The notes: generated from the sequence alone by a model not told the origin. Shown: positions 1 through 12,343, counted from the first letter of the stretch. The stretch is 64,000 bases of DNA from Hyperoplus lanceolatus (GCA_026929865.2 CM049395.1:16996001-17060000); one strand, 5' to 3'. Numbers and translations are program-made.

Positions 1-712
1 TCGGACATTAACCATGACTCCTGTGTTCCCTGCTCTCCTGATACATGCAAAGACGTGTTGAAAAAGTTTTCCATTGTTTTCTGAACGAGAAGCCCTGTTT
101 GTGGACGTCTATCCATCAAAACTATGACGTAGGTCCTTAGGTGACCCGTTCGCTATACATTATACTCTTGACAGCGGTCTGTCTGGCTGGATAACAGACC
201 TGGCAAAGTGTCATGTAATAATGGGTTATAAATCCGGTCCCACACAAAAAAAAGAGACTAACAAGGGGATGTATGTGATTTCACAAGCGCAGATGTCTGC
301 TCTCGCTCGCGCGATAAGCAGCAGCAGCTTGCTTCTTCGCGCGGCTCTTGGAGTGCTTTCTGTCTATGCGGGCAGAAAATTGTTCACACTTTGGGGGCGG
401 AGCCACTGGACTTTGATTGACAGCTCTCGGGGAACCTGGGGTTGCCAGGTTGGAGCATGAACAGGCACATGATCAGCGAGTGGTTTGGGGAGGGATTGAT
501 TTGCTTCGCAGCTGAGCACACATTTAAAATATCGCACATTCATGTACACGTCATCGTGGGAAGCCAATATCGTCATCGCGATGAAAATTCGATATATTGT
601 GCAGCCCTACAAGAGACCTGACTGAGCCAGTTCCAAACATTTCAGCCCATGCTTCCTGCATGGGTGCACCGGTGATTGTGCTCCCTCAGGCACTTCCTTC
701 CTCTTAGCTGGG
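1..712. other. No gene recognised; repeat-like sequence
   Basis: No convincing coding exon is visible. The short frames near 221-576 overlap on both strands and resemble no family I know. The stretch may be the left part of an old TTAA-type DNA element whose right end is near 2146. Confidence 0.3.
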
Positions 713-1630
713 CAGGGCTGTACGCTTATTTTTTTAGGTGGTAGCACTGGTGCTAGCAAGCAAAAATAATCAGTAGCACAAAAATAAATTCAGTAGCACA
801 CAAAGTATGATCGAAAACTTGCATAATCTTAACCCTTGCATTTCGCTCTAATTACCTTTTAGCCTGTCATCTTGGTCTCATTTGAGATTCTCAATTAATA
901 TCATATCCTAGTGTGTGCAGTAATAATTGTAGAAAAATGAATAGGGGTGCACTGATTGCAATTTAGACAAAATAATCTAACCTGCCAATTGCAATTTTTT
1001 GCTGATTCAGAATAATTTCTCCCCATGAAATTAATATCTATATATTTTATGTACATTTTTGGTAAATGTCTTTCTGTTAATTAAAACCAAACTTTAAAAC
1101 ATGAAACATAGCCTATTAAATAAATAAGTATACATATTGGTACAATTTAGGATAAGTTAAATAGGTTGTTGTGAATGTGTTGGAAGTTGTTCTTCAGTGG
1201 CTTATTTGTTTAAAAAGACTACTGTTGACTTTTCTCTGCAGCTGAATGAGTTGCCTTTCTAGCCAGAGCAGTGAAGCAGGCTGTGAAGCGCTAACTTCCT
1301 GTTCTTACCGGCTTCAAAATAAAAGTCAACTCACGTTTGGCTATTAACAGGCTTTTAATGTGAAGGCGCACAGGAAATGTTCTGTTTGCACACGCGCTAA
1401 CTTAACTGCGGTAATCTCCTTCCGGTTATTAGACCGCATTTGGAGAGTGTTAATGTCGACTACTGTTGACTTAGTGTTGCGCAGTGTTGTGCATCTCTCC
1501 TCTGTGTCTCAAAGAGACAGCATGCTCATTAGCAAGCTGTCGCACTAGTGCTAGTGGACTTGTATTCATCATCGCACGTCATCAATTTCAGTAGCAAATG
1601 CGATCAAAACTGTCGCACTATACAGCCCTG
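713..1630. mobile_element. Non-autonomous DNA transposon, CAGGGCTGTA ends, 5-bp TSD
   Basis: The element starts CAGGGCTGTA and ends TACAGCCCTG, a perfect 10-bp terminal inverted repeat. It is flanked by the direct repeat CTGGG (708-712 and 1631-1635), which fits a 5-bp target duplication. A longer relative lies at 27315-28343; this copy lacks about 110 internal bases found there. No transposase is visible. CAG...CTG ends suggest a hAT-related element, but a 5-bp duplication is not the usual 8 bp, so the superfamily is left open. Confidence 0.7.
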
Positions 1631-2146
1631 CTGGGGTTCAAACACTGATGTGTTTGCCCCCTGCAGGTTTGGAGTGTCAGGGATCTGGGATTGTGGCTCT
1701 TTCCACAGTGAAGCAGGTTTTGACGCAACAACGGGCATCTTGTCGCTTAGCGGAGAAAACAACATGGCTGTCGCTCGGAATGTTTTCCAGAGGATCTCGG
1801 GGCCGTGGACTAATAAGAAATGGGGAGAGGGGGAGGGGAGGGGGGTTATCATAGACTACTGCACGGTGGAAGTTTCTGGTTACTAATGTGGGGGGAAGCA
1901 TCATGAAGCATGGACATATAAAGAAAATATGGGGAAGTGGCTTCTTCTCGCTGTGACGACATATCGGGAAGAATTCTGAACGGAGTACATTGGGGGGAGG
2001 GGTGGGGGTTTCAGAAAGGGGGAGAGTGAGAAAAGGAGAGATTGTTATTTTTTTTTATATTTTGGCAGTCTCTAGGCACACCGTGGACCCATGGATATGT
2101 TATAACACATTTAAAAAGTGCATTTAGCATAATATGGGACCTTTAA
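1631..2146. mobile_element. Probable right end of a TTAA-type DNA element
   Basis: The stretch ends with GCATAATATGGGACCTTTAA (to 2146). In reverse complement this begins TTAAAGGTCCCATATTATGC, a terminus I associate with abundant fish elements that use TTAA targets (Kolobok or piggyBac-like). The left end was not identified; it may lie before 713 or outside the window. The interior has purine-rich runs near 1822-1845 and 1993-2040 and no coding sequence. Confidence 0.35.
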
Positions 2147-3281
2147 AATCACTTGAATCAAGCATTTGATGATGGGTGAATCAACACCCCCTGGTGCATG
2201 AATACACTTATATTCTGTGTTATTATATTTGCATAGAAATCCATCACATGCTAAATGAGAAGCATATTTGTTCCTTAATTACCTTTGTGCTGTGGGGAGT
2301 TTATATTAAGCCTTAGTTAGAATGTAGTTGGTGTCATTAAACAGGTTAAGATGTGATGGAGAGCCTTTGTAGTTTCAAACATCATACGGGGTTTTCCCAA
2401 GGTTGAGATTCATTTGAAGTGGTTCTCCCTAAATGATGGGGGATGGGCTTGTTTAAGCGCTGGTGGGAAGCTCCTAGACCCCAACACTTGAAAATCTGAA
2501 GGAAAGCTTTACATCAATGACCCGGCTTTCAGAGAGGAGAGGAGTCAGTAATTGCACTAAGATAAGTTTTAAATTTTAATGTGCACAATCACATTGTGAT
2601 TAATCAGCTTCATTTAAAGGTAAACAGATTTTAAAAAGGAGGACGGAAAGAATCACTGATTCCAAAGTTTCACAAATCTGTCAAGACAGAGAAGAGCTGC
2701 AATTATAAGCCAATCAAAAGAAGATGCTTTGGCAATGAACTCATTATGACAATGTATTATCATTAGCAGAAGCATTAATACAGAGAGGCAAATTCAATAT
2801 TGTAATATTCCTACTGGTTAGAGCTGCATGTTGCATACTCCAAAAATGCAGTGTAGATACATGTAATAAAAGTTGAATAGGTCTACGTAAGTAAGAGCCT
2901 GCATGAAGGCTGTAATGGGTCATGTGTTCTGTATATTGTTTGTGAGAGAGAAGGCCTTTGGAGCCGTTGTGGTTAGGGTTGGGCGATGTGTCCATACCCA
3001 CGTCATCAAGCCTCAGGGAGCCGGTGGTGCAGACAGCATGAGATGTGTAATAGAAGCTTGTGGTCTTGACAGGGGTCAAATCTAGTCAATTTAAGCAAAA
3101 CTATGAAATAAAGCTCTTTCTATAGCCCCTTTCACAAATTAACTTTGGTAATTGTACGGAGAATCTGACCCGGAAAATGTCCGGATCTACCTTCTCACAC
3201 ATGCAGCACACAGCAAGAGATGGTGGTTGTGGGACACATTCACATGAGTTACGCACATCCCCCGCTCCTGACTCTGACGTA
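2147..3281. other. No gene recognised
   Basis: AT-rich intergenic or intronic sequence. Open frames on either strand are short and look random. No repeat boundary was found. Confidence 0.4.
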
Positions 3282-3560
3282 TGCCTCGTTTCCATCGAGC
3301 AGAGCGAGTTGGGTCGGAGCGGCTGTGTCCGCTTATTTTGACTTTTCACTTGCCAAAAGTTGAGTAGGGTCCGGAAATAAGCGCTCCTATTTTCTGTACT
3401 CCTCCATTGGGGTACCAGCCGTCTGAAAGGGTGTCGAAAAGGGGGACCTATACACTGCCGTCCATTAATTGGTCGAAAGAATAATTTCTGCATTAAATCG
3501 CCGTGTGTATTCACCTCGGCAAGAGTGAAGAGTCTCGTGTTTAGTGAAAAATGACGGCGC

Positions 3561-3592
3561 AAAACACACCACACTATTGTGTGGTGTGTTTT
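3561..3592. repeat. Perfect 14-bp-arm hairpin
   Basis: AAAACACACCACAC, a 4-base loop TATT, then the exact reverse complement. It lies inside the element at 3282-4226, just before a T-run and the SINE tail. Confidence 0.8.
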
Positions 3593-3615
3593 TTTTTTGA
3601 TTTTTTTTAGATTAT

Positions 3616-3790
3616 TTTTTGGCATTTTCAAGCTTTATTTGACAGCACAGAGTTGAAATGGGGAGACAGAGAGAGAGGGGGGATGACCTGCAGCAAAGGT
3701 CCACGGGTCAAACCTGAACCCGCGACCACTGCAACGAAGGCCGGAGCCAATATGGTACGCGCTCCAGCCACCACGCCACCGGAGCGCCCA
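3616..3790 (-). mobile_element. tRNA-derived SINE, minus strand
   Basis: Read on the minus strand it begins GGGCGCTCCGGTGGCGTGG, a tRNA-like head with an A-box-like segment, and has a B-box-like GGTCGCGGGTTCAGG further in. The body ends in a tail with AATAAAGCTTGAAAATGCC. The same body and tail recur at 8100, 15557, 18633 and 41564, which defines a family within this window. Confidence 0.65.
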
Positions 3791-4226
3791 GTGTTTTTCC
3801 TCTTAATTAAAATAATCAGTGGGCTACACTCACGGACCTATAGAGGCTACACTGTGTCCCGCTGCTACGATGTCACCATATAGTTAGCCTGTAGCTGCCG
3901 CGGCCAGAGCTGTCTCTGTCGGCTTGCACCGAGCCGTCTCTGTGCATACATTAACCAGCGTAATACGCTCACAATACGGGGGGGAATAAATATATAAGTG
4001 GCCAGTTTGGCCAAGCAAAAACGAGAGACCGCTGGCTTTACCACAGTTGTTCCTCAGCCCGATACTTTGACCCACATTCTGGCGCCGGCTATCACCGTCC
4101 AGCCTAAACCCCGCCCTACCAGTAAGGGTAGGGTCAGAGGTGGAAACACCGCCCAGATTCTTAAAAGCGTGCTGTTCCGCTCTGAGCCGCTCCGACCCAA
4201 TCCGCTCTGTTTGTGGAAACGAGGCA

Positions 4227-4681
4227 TTAGTACTAGGGGGACCACCTGGGTAAATTCCGGGTCAAATCAGGGTGGATTAACCCTGACATTTGTGTTACCC
4301 CTGTATGTATACAGTCGATCAAACCATCACAGGCCTAGTCGCTCTGCAAATGCTCCACAGTTTCCAGCCCGGGGCTTTGACCCGGAAGCCGAATAGCATT
4401 CAATGCGCAACAGAAGAACCACAACAGCCATTGAAGAATAAGAGGAAAGCCATTATTTGATCAGATCTGTACCACTGCTCGACATGGTATAAGTTTGCCA
4501 CTCGCCGTTGCAAGCCCGTTTGTCAATTGGTTGGTCTTTGACAATATAGGTCAACTTAAAAAGGCTCCAATACTAACTAGCTGAAAGTGGCTGAAAGGGG
4601 GAATATTGCCACCTATCGTAGCAGATTTGGAAAAAGTACAGTCAATAAATTGATTCTCCCCTATACCTGGACAAGAACAAC
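4227..4681. other. No gene recognised
   Basis: Short unassigned stretch between two transposons. The open frame across 3998-4396 runs through the element boundary at 4226 and looks random. Confidence 0.4.
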
Positions 4682-4689
4682 AGTCCAAT

Positions 4690-5048
4690 TAGAGCTGCAA
4701 CGATTAATCAATTATTAATTGATTATTAAAGTAATCGACAACTATTTTGATAATCGATTCATCGTTTTGAGTAATTTTTTAATAAAAAATGTCCAAATTC
4801 TCTGTTTTCAGCTTCTCAAATGTGAATATTTTCTGGTTTCTTTAATCCTATTATGACAGTAAACTGAAATATCTGTGTGTTTTGGACATAAAAATACATT
4901 TGAGGACATGGACATACATTTCAACATGGGCTTTGGAAAATGTATCAACATTTTTCACCATTTTCTGACATTTTACGGACCAAAACACTAATCGATTAAT
5001 AATCGATAGATTAATCGATTATCAAAATAATCGTTAGTTGCAGCCCTA
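4690..5048. mobile_element. hAT-type MITE, TAG(A/G)GCTGCAAC ends, 8-bp TSD
   Basis: Begins TAGAGCTGCAACGATTAATC and ends ATCGTTAGTTGCAGCCCTA. It is flanked by a perfect 8-bp duplication AGTCCAAT (4682-4689 and 5049-5056), the hallmark of hAT insertion. It is only 359 bp and has no coding capacity. A larger element with related ends lies at 44513-45703. Confidence 0.85.
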
Positions 5049-5279
5049 AGTCCAATTAAATTAACTCGTCGAGCTATAACCGTAGCTGGATCTAACTGCA
5101 TGTTAACGTACTTAGTGTTTGGATTGTCTCTTCATCTGCACCACAAACAAAATCCTGAGGTTCAAATCTTTTTATCCAACAGCAGTGTTTGAGAGACATG
5201 GTCCATCTGAGTAATATTTAAATGTTGCAAAAAAAGCAATAATGGAATTTTTTTTCTCCAAATCGGACAAACACCCTGT

Positions 5280-6233
5280 TAGGGCTGGCCCGAATTATTC
5301 GAATATCCGAGTATTCGTTTGTTAGATTAGTATTCGGAGCTCAATTCAGTATTTGGAATATTTTTTTCTTTTTTTCTTTTTAAACATTTTTTTACCTTTA
5401 TTTTTTGGCAAAGGTAGCTCAAACTGCAGTATATTTTGTCAGCAAATACTATTTGGATACACAAGTTATAAAACAATTGTAAAATACATATTAGACGTTC
5501 ATTTAAAATATATAATCGAATTATTTGAACTTTGACCTAGTTGGCCGCTGCCCTTTCAAAGCGCAACCGGTGATATCAGCTGTAGTAGGCTTCGTGATGT
5601 AACCAGAGTGAGGCAAACTAAAAGCGGTATCAAGCGCAGGAGGGAGAGCGAGATGGAGGAAGAATAGATTGTGTTCCTAATAACTCTATGGGCTACCACA
5701 ACATTAGAGCGATTTCGGAAGGAAAGTAATGCTTGGCGTAATGCTAACGTTAGCTTAGCTCAGCTGTTTGTTTACATTCAGCGCTGCTATTCAGCCATCT
5801 TCAACCGTGACTTGCTTGCATCATGGGAATAGGCGGTCAATGATGGATATAATATGGACACAAAAGACTATCAATATTGGATCTTGTATGGATTTATAAA
5901 TCGCCGAAAAGATGCACGTTCCTGGATGAATTGATAAGCTCCTGTACGGGTTACGATGGCGCAGAGGACAGCTGATTTGCAACGGAACAACAGCTGTTCG
6001 CCTCCACGGAGAAAAAGTAATGGAACTCCGACTTTACTACCGTTCGAAAGTTATTAAAGCATCAACAAACTACGCAGCTTGCTGTCTCAGCTCACACAAT
6101 TCGTTTCAGTGAGTACATTGGCATTATTAATGTTGGTTTGATGGTGTGTTTTTCTGGAACGAATATCTGAATATTCGCTCGGAAAAACCAACAAATATTC
6201 GAAGCCTGAAAAATGGCATTCGGGCCAGCCTCA
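5280..6233. mobile_element. hAT-type non-autonomous element, TAGGGCTGGCCCGAAT ends (copy 1)
   Basis: Begins TAGGGCTGGCCCGAATTATT and ends GCATTCGGGCCAGCCTCA, flanked by the 8-bp duplication CACCCTGT (5272-5279 and 6234-6241). Related copies are at 10700-12638 and 18947-19414. The interior (for example 5540-6060) differs from those copies, so this is a longer or differently filled subfamily. No transposase is seen. Confidence 0.85.
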
Positions 6234-6241
6234 CACCCTGT

Positions 6242-6904
6242 ACATATAAATTAAAACGAACTGATGCGGTTTTATTTGCATGTTTGAAATTCAAAGCACA
6301 GTGAAGAGTTTTTCAGACAGCTTCTGGTTGATTTGAAATTCATTACAGTAAAACAAAAACGGATTGGAGGGGTTTCTATTATGAATATTGATCTACCTTG
6401 ATATCCATTCACCCACCGGACCAGTCTGGGACACTTCAAGTAGTGGACACAATGTGTTAGCCACCAAAATAAGTTATACACATGTGAATTGTTGTGATAT
6501 GTGAGAAAATGACCTTCTTTAATATCCATGGGGCTAATGTTTTATTGACAAAAGTTGACTTGATGTGACAATTGTCATTTGAAAAGTAAAGTGGTATCAT
6601 GGGTCACAGAATATGCAACTCTGCTTTAGTTTTGCCAAGCAGCAGAAAAAGAGTCCAGTTCTCAATGCTTGTTGCACAGTTTCTGCTTTGCCAGAGACTG
6701 GTGATCCATCTTTTTTTGGGATGTGAGCCCAGGCTACACTCAACTCTCCCCCACACAAGCTGTAAAGATATTGTCAGCTTTTGTGGCGTGGTTCTGTGCT
6801 GCAGAAACGCTGTCTCATTTGCTCTCGGTTTGAAGTATTGCTCTGTGTTCTTGGATAGAAAAGCAATGGAAATTGCGTTGTTGTAATAATGAAAGCTTGT
6901 CATA
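6242..6904. other. No gene recognised
   Basis: Contains two overlapping opposite-strand frames at 6599-6903 without recognisable domains; both look random. Confidence 0.4.
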
Positions 6905-6920
6905 TTGCATTAGTATTGTT

Positions 6921-7256
6921 CTTTCTTTCAAAGGTTTTTTTTATTACATGTTAGTAACACAATTGTAGCACAAAGAATACAAATTTTTTCCCCGAACATA
7001 CCCCACCCACATCCCACCCTCACACCCAACACGAAATATACACTACAAGAAACAGAAATAAACAATCAATATGAAAAAAAAACACATAAAGAAATAAAAT
7101 TGAATCAAATAAAAGAGGGGGGAGGTAGCTACTCTTCTATAGTTGTTGTTGGTTTTTTTAAATAATTTAGGAAAGGGCTCCAAATTCTGTCAAATTTATT
7201 ATCGGATCCCTGGATAGTATAACGTATTTTCTCTAAATTCATACATGACATAATGT
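6921..7256 (-). mobile_element. 5'-truncated LINE-1-type 3' end with 16-bp TSD
   Basis: On the minus strand, 7242 down to 7129 encodes a short C-terminal peptide including KFDRIWSPFLNYLK and then a stop, matching the typical end of fish L1 ORF2 proteins. About 200 bp of A-rich and C-rich 3' UTR follows. The fragment is flanked by a perfect 16-bp direct repeat TTGCATTAGTATTGTT (6905-6920 and 7257-7272), which is what target-primed reverse transcription leaves. All of the reverse transcriptase is missing, so this is a dead-on-arrival copy. Confidence 0.8.
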
Positions 7257-7272
7257 TTGCATTAGTATTGTT

Positions 7273-8099
7273 AACACTTTTAGCAGTTTGTCTTCATTTA
7301 TTTACTCATAAGCAACATGACCTCGTTTATCACTCTCGCTTCACTTGCTCCCAACACCGGTGACTTTTCACTGCAGGTTACACATCACAATTTCCCATTT
7401 AACAATGGTTGAATTAATGTACAATGTAAGTAAATGGTGTGACATTGTTGTGATGTTTGAAAGCTGTTGATGGAAAGCAGTTCAATCTACTGTCCTCTTG
7501 GATGCTGCAAGCTTAATTTCAGCTGTACACATGCCATGGTCGATTCAAGCTTAGTGCAGAGCAAAGGAGGGTCTGTGAAGATGTGATGTGTGGGAATCTC
7601 TCAGAGGGTGAGTGTGGTGGCAGTGTGGGGGGTTCTGAAGCTGTCCCCGTCACCCTAATCATACTGCAGAACCCTATGTCGTCGGCCCAATCAAAGAGAA
7701 ACTGTTGTCTCTCTTGGCTGAAACACGCTGCAGACAACAGTGGGAACAGATGATCAAGTGTAACTTCAATATAAATGTCTTTTTTTTTTTTAAATGTGAA
7801 GGATTCTTTTTTGTAAGAAGATGTTATCTGCATTGTGCTATTGTGTTTAATCTCACTACTCTAAATGTATTTCCGTCAAAGCAGTTTACAGACCACTGAT
7901 GTGTTGTCATGTCAGGCTCAAAGAGATCATATTAAGTTACTTATACTGAGCTGAATAAATAATTTACTGGGATCACAAACTTGTGTTTGATTCTTCAGGA
8001 CATATTTAATGGGCAATACAAGAAGAAAAAGTGTGGTTATCATGGGAAACATTAGACATTAAACTACCTGGTCAAAATGACACTGTAATAGGACGATAT
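7273..8099. other. No gene recognised
   Basis: AT-rich, with a T-run near 7780. The opposing frames at 7519-7899 show no family resemblance. Confidence 0.4.
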
Positions 8100-8205
8100 T
8101 GTGGTTGGGGTCCGACCCGTGGTCATTCTCTGCATGTCATTCCCCTCTGTACCCCTATTCATTTCTGTCTCTCTGCACTGTCCATAAAAAGCCTTGAAAA
8201 TGCAA
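8100..8205 (+). mobile_element. SINE fragment (body and tail), plus strand
   Basis: TGCATGTCATTCCCCTCTGT followed by a CTGTC-rich segment and CATAAAAAGCCTTGAAAATG matches the body and tail of the SINE family at 3616 and 41564. The tRNA-like head is missing or too decayed to see. Confidence 0.5.
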
Positions 8206-8289
8206 AAGCAGTTATAAATGGGGGCCAAGCCTTCCACGCAACTCGGGAACAGGCGTCGTCGTCCGCTGTGCCGGCCCCTCGCTTCACAG

Positions 8290-9400
8290 AATCCGGGGAT
8301 GTAAAGTTTTTGAATGTTGGATGTTCGGTTTAGGAGTTATAGACCAAAAGGCAAAAAAAATCGCAGAGAAAGATGCACAAGTGGATAAGGATATGCATAC
8401 TTTTTGTGTTTTTCGAGCCCCTTTTGGAGCAATTTAACGAAAATGAACCAACCTGAGAACCATAGGAAAAACACATGTGTGAAGTTTGGTGTTAATAGGA
8501 TGAATCATTTTGGATTTAGGAGCAGTTTAGTTTACAAGATAGCTAATGCGCAAATCTTTAAAGCGCTACCGTTTGGTATTCCGATGGTCGTAGAAAAATT
8601 ATTTATACAACCTTTGCTCGTGGGAGTGGGTAGAGTATAACTTTTTTCTCTTTTGGTTTCGTCCAAATCGGGCAGAAACTGTGGGAGGAGTATGTTTTGG
8701 TCACTGACATGGGCGTGGCCTATGCTTAAAATATGCAGCATACTTCAGTGAATATGTGGATATAAAGTTTTTGAATGTGGGATGTTTGGTTGGGGAGTTA
8801 TGAGCAAAAAGAGATTTTCAGCCACTCCGCTGTAATGCACTTTTTTGAATTTCCCACCAAAAAAAACTGAATCTTCTTAATAAGTCCCGCCCAGATTAAT
8901 ATTTCTTGGCCATATTTGTTTTATACACTCAGGTATGGCCCATGATGGTCCCCCTTGATTTTTAAGCAGCTAGCTACAAGATATCAACTTTTTGCGAAAT
9001 TTTTCAATTTTGTCTTGATACGATGTATAGTTTTGGATTTATGATCACTTACGCACAAGGTAGTACAAGGAAGCTAATCGGCGAATCTTTAAAGCGCTAC
9101 CGTTTGGTCTTCCGAAGGTCGTAGAAAAATTCTTTATACAACTTTTGCTCGTGAGAGTCGGTAGATCATAATCATTTTGGTTTCGTCCAAATTGGGCAAA
9201 AACTCTAGGAGTATGTTTTGGTGACAGACACAGTTTTTGCGACATAGGGAAAAATATATATTGGCGCAAATGGGTGTGGCCTATGTCAAAAGATGCATCT
9301 GTGGATATAAAGTTTTGACTGTCGGATGTTCGGTGTGGGAGTTATAGCCCCAAACGCGGTTTCCTTTGTTGTAGCGCCACCTAGTGGCCGGCATGTCTGA
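8290..9400. repeat. Decayed tandem repeat of about 0.45-0.55 kb units
   Basis: A module with ATAAAGTTTTTGAATG, GGATGTTCGG and GGAGTTAT recurs at about 8293, 8758 and 9301. A second module, AAGCGCTACCGTTTGGT...GGTCGTAGAAAAATT, recurs at about 8561 and 9094. The units are diverged and gapped. Just beyond is the phrase GCGCCACCTAGTGGCC. This looks like the interior of an unclassified fish interspersed repeat rather than a gene. Confidence 0.6.
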
Positions 9401-9683
9401 TTTTTTTTGTCTGCGTACCAGGCACGGACCTGGATCTAGTCATGCAAGTGGCATGTCCCAACCCTTTACAGGTCAGGCTGCAGCACCAGTTTTACACGGA
9501 GAAGAATAATAAAAGTCCCAGCAAAAACAATAGGGTTCCCTGGCCAGCAGGGCTATGGAACCGCGTTGCTCTGCAAAACGCGGTACCAGGCCCTTCTCGG
9601 GCTTGGCCCCCTAAAAATGACACACAGTAATGACAATGGACAGATCACACAGTGTAGCTGCAGGCGGCGTACGTTGTTTTTTG
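9401..9683. other. Unclassified repeat remnant
   Basis: Contains inverted phrases such as AACCGCGTT and AACGCGGTACC around 9558-9590. It probably continues the repeat to its left. No gene is seen. Confidence 0.35.
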
Positions 9684-9684
9684 G

Positions 9685-10041
9685 GCGACTGTGGCTCAGG
9701 TGGTTAAGCGGGTTGGCCAACGATCCAAGGGTTGGCGGTTCGATCCCCGCCCGGCCACCTGTGTCATGGTTGTTGTGTCCTTGGGCAAGACACTTCACCC
9801 ACCTTGCCTTGGGTGGATGTGTATGATTGCTGTATGTTTGAGGTGGTGGTCGGAGGGGCCGTTGGCGCTGAATGGCAGCCATGCTTCCGTCAATCTGCCC
9901 CAGGGCAGCTGTGGCTACTCTCGTAGTTTATCACCACCGGTATGACTGTGTGTGAACAAATTGAACCTGGAACCCTGTAAGGGCTTTGAGTCACAGAGAA
10001 ATAAAGCGCTACATAAATCCAATCAATTATTATTATTATTT
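9685..10041 (+). mobile_element. SINE with V-SINE-like core
   Basis: The tRNA-like head at about 9685-9757 has an A-box-like TGGCTCAGGTGG and a B-box-like GGTTCGATCCC. The core carries GTCCTTGGGCAAGACACTTC, which I recognise as the conserved V-SINE central domain. The tail has AAATAAAGCGCTACATAAAT and ends in a TTA repeat. Polymerase III transcribes such elements and a LINE supplies the reverse transcriptase. No clear target duplication was found. Confidence 0.75.
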
Positions 10042-10552
10042 TCTTTCTGGCCTCAGTGCCACTGTCATGATGCTCACTAGACATGATGAAAACGTTTGCG
10101 GTGTGGACAGTTGTATAAACAGTTAGAGAAACAATCTTGTGGCTTCAACATTAGTGGATTGGATCCTGATTGTCCTGACTGGTTTGGAAAAATATGGGTG
10201 GGTATCGTTTCTGTCAACGGCTTAAGGCAGAATTAGGCCTCTGTGCTGAGATGTTGTGGTATCTCTGTGTGGTAATATGGGCTACATGGAGACTCAAATT
10301 ATAATTGGACAGCCTGATCTGTTTTGTGTTTTCAACTACATTTTTCCATTGATGGTGGTATTAGTTGATAGGGAACACAAGATGGAGCAGACTGAAGAAC
10401 AGTTTTATAATCCTCCTTTTCAGTAATGTTAGACAAAAGTGTATTTTGTGATTTTGCAAAGGATGTCCACTGAATGCCTCCTTTCTAACCATCAGACCTG
10501 TCTTTAACCGAGGAAATACATTAAGGTAAACACAATTACTTTGGGCGTATAA
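10042..10552. other. No gene recognised
   Basis: Unassigned sequence between the SINE and the nested hAT-type complex. No supported feature. Confidence 0.4.
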
Positions 10553-10838
10553 TAGGGGTGGGAAAAATAATAGATTTTCCGATTAATCGCGATTCTCTCT
10601 CGAACGATTCCGAATCGATTCATAAAAGTTAATCTTTTTTTTTTTTTTTTTTTTTTTTTACTAGTATTTAATATTAGTATTTCCTGCGCCACTGCGCATT
10701 AGGGCTGCCCCGAATTATTCGAATATTGGAATACTCGTTCGGAAAATTAGCATTCGGAGCTTAAATTAGTATTCGGAGCTTCGTTTTTTTTTTGTTTGTT
10801 TTTTTTAATTGTTTTTTCTTTTTGCAAGAAGCTAGTAC

Positions 10839-12217
10839 CAGGGTTTTTCCTGCATAGAGAAGGTTTTGGCGCGCGCCAAAGCGGATTTATCCAGCGCCAA
10901 AGGAAAATCAGGAGCGCCAAAATGATAAAGATTGAGAATAAATATAGCTGTTTAAAACCTCTCCAAATTCAGCCCAATTTAAGTCATCCTTCTTGAGGGG
11001 TTGGGCAAAAACCTGAATTTCATTTTCGACTACTATTACGGCTTCCCTCAATCATGAAAACAAAATAATCGTTATTAAACTATGATTGTTCCGCACGCCG
11101 GGGCATGCAGGCTTGTGCTATGCGCTCCGCTCGGCCCCTCCCTCACCTAGTAGTTATATCAGCTGGTCAAGAGCAGTACGAGGGAGATGTTACGCATTGC
11201 CGGGTGTTTTGAAAAACTTCTAGATGACGAGAATAAAATGTAAAACTAATTGTGTTGTCTGGAAACATTTCAGACTCACAACAAACTAAAATAATGTGCA
11301 AGATATGTCACTCGTGGAGACGCGAGTCACGTAACATACGCGACCACGAGAGAGAGAGACAGAGAGAGAGAAAAAAGGCATATACGACCTGATCTGCACC
11401 TCTAAACATCCCGACCAATTTGCTTATTCACTTTAAGTTGAATCATAGTGGTCTATGACCAAGCAATCACTGAATAAAAAACACAGGGGGTTTAAAGCTC
11501 CTTGACTCCTGCCACCACAACTGTCAATACTACAATGCAACTACCTATCCACCCTGCTCCTTGACATAAATAAATCAGGCCCCTACATTTAATGCTATCA
11601 AAAGACGTGCCCTATCAACACCATTTACAACTGGTTATTTTTATTTTGACATATTTATTTTATTCAATTATTAAAAATATGTTTTACTTATTTAGCCTAT
11701 TTCTATTCTCCCTGTTTTCAGTTCAATTAAGCCTTTGTTTAAAGTCCAAAGTCATGGTGTTATTAGAAAAAAAACCTTTTTAAAAGTAAAATAAATGCAT
11801 AATGTTCTTAACTGTCTTTAATAATCGTGATTACACAATGTGATTACTCAAAATAATCATGATTATGATTATGATTTTTTCATAATCAAGCAGCCCTGCC
11901 TTCTTGCAATGGTTTAGATCAATTAGAAACAATTAAAGTATTAAATAGGTAGGCTTAGTCATTATTAGTATTTTGACTTCATATCTACAGGTTGTTTATT
12001 GTGATTTCATAAGCATCAGTGAGCTCCATGGTTACGCAGTGATTGATAGGCTGACTGAAATGCTCTTTATCTGGACAGAAACTGCCCTCTCCCAACCCTA
12101 CACCCTCTTAAAATACATAAACCATTTGCCTTTACTGTTGCACATAGTCGCAACCCCAAAAAAAGTTGGTCGCGTACTGACCCCCCAAATGCCCATTCTG
12201 AGCCAGGAAAAACCCTG
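10839..12217. mobile_element. Nested DNA element, CAGGGTTTTTCCTG ends, 5-bp TSD
   Basis: A 14-bp terminal inverted repeat, CAGGGTTTTTCCTG and CAGGAAAAACCCTG, is flanked by AGTAC on both sides (10834-10838 and 12218-12222). The related copy at 18947-19414 has an uninterrupted GCTAGTACTGC here, so the empty site can be read directly and the 5-bp duplication is confirmed. The interior contains a probable older hAT-like remnant ending ATAATCAAGCAGCCCTG near 11896. No transposase is seen. Confidence 0.85.
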
Positions 12218-12279
12218 AGTACTGCAATATAATGTCATCAAATAATTTTATATTTGGATATAAAAGTTAGTAATATTAT

Positions 12280-12296
12280 TGTAGTAGTACTACTAC

Positions 12297-12343
<47 letters not shown>

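Larger units (their letters stand above)
3282..4226. mobile_element. Non-autonomous DNA element with TGCCTCGTTTCCA ends
   Basis: Left end TGCCTCGTTTCCATCGAGCA and right end TTGTGGAAACGAGGCA are inverted copies of each other, followed inward by a second inverted match (GTCGGAGCGG against CCGCTCCGAC). A SINE (3616-3790) and a short perfect hairpin (3561-3592) lie inside. No clear target duplication is visible, so the superfamily is unassigned. Confidence 0.6.

Noticed and set aside
364-576. Opposing short frames near the left edge
   Set aside because: No motif, no splice context, and they overlap frames on the other strand.
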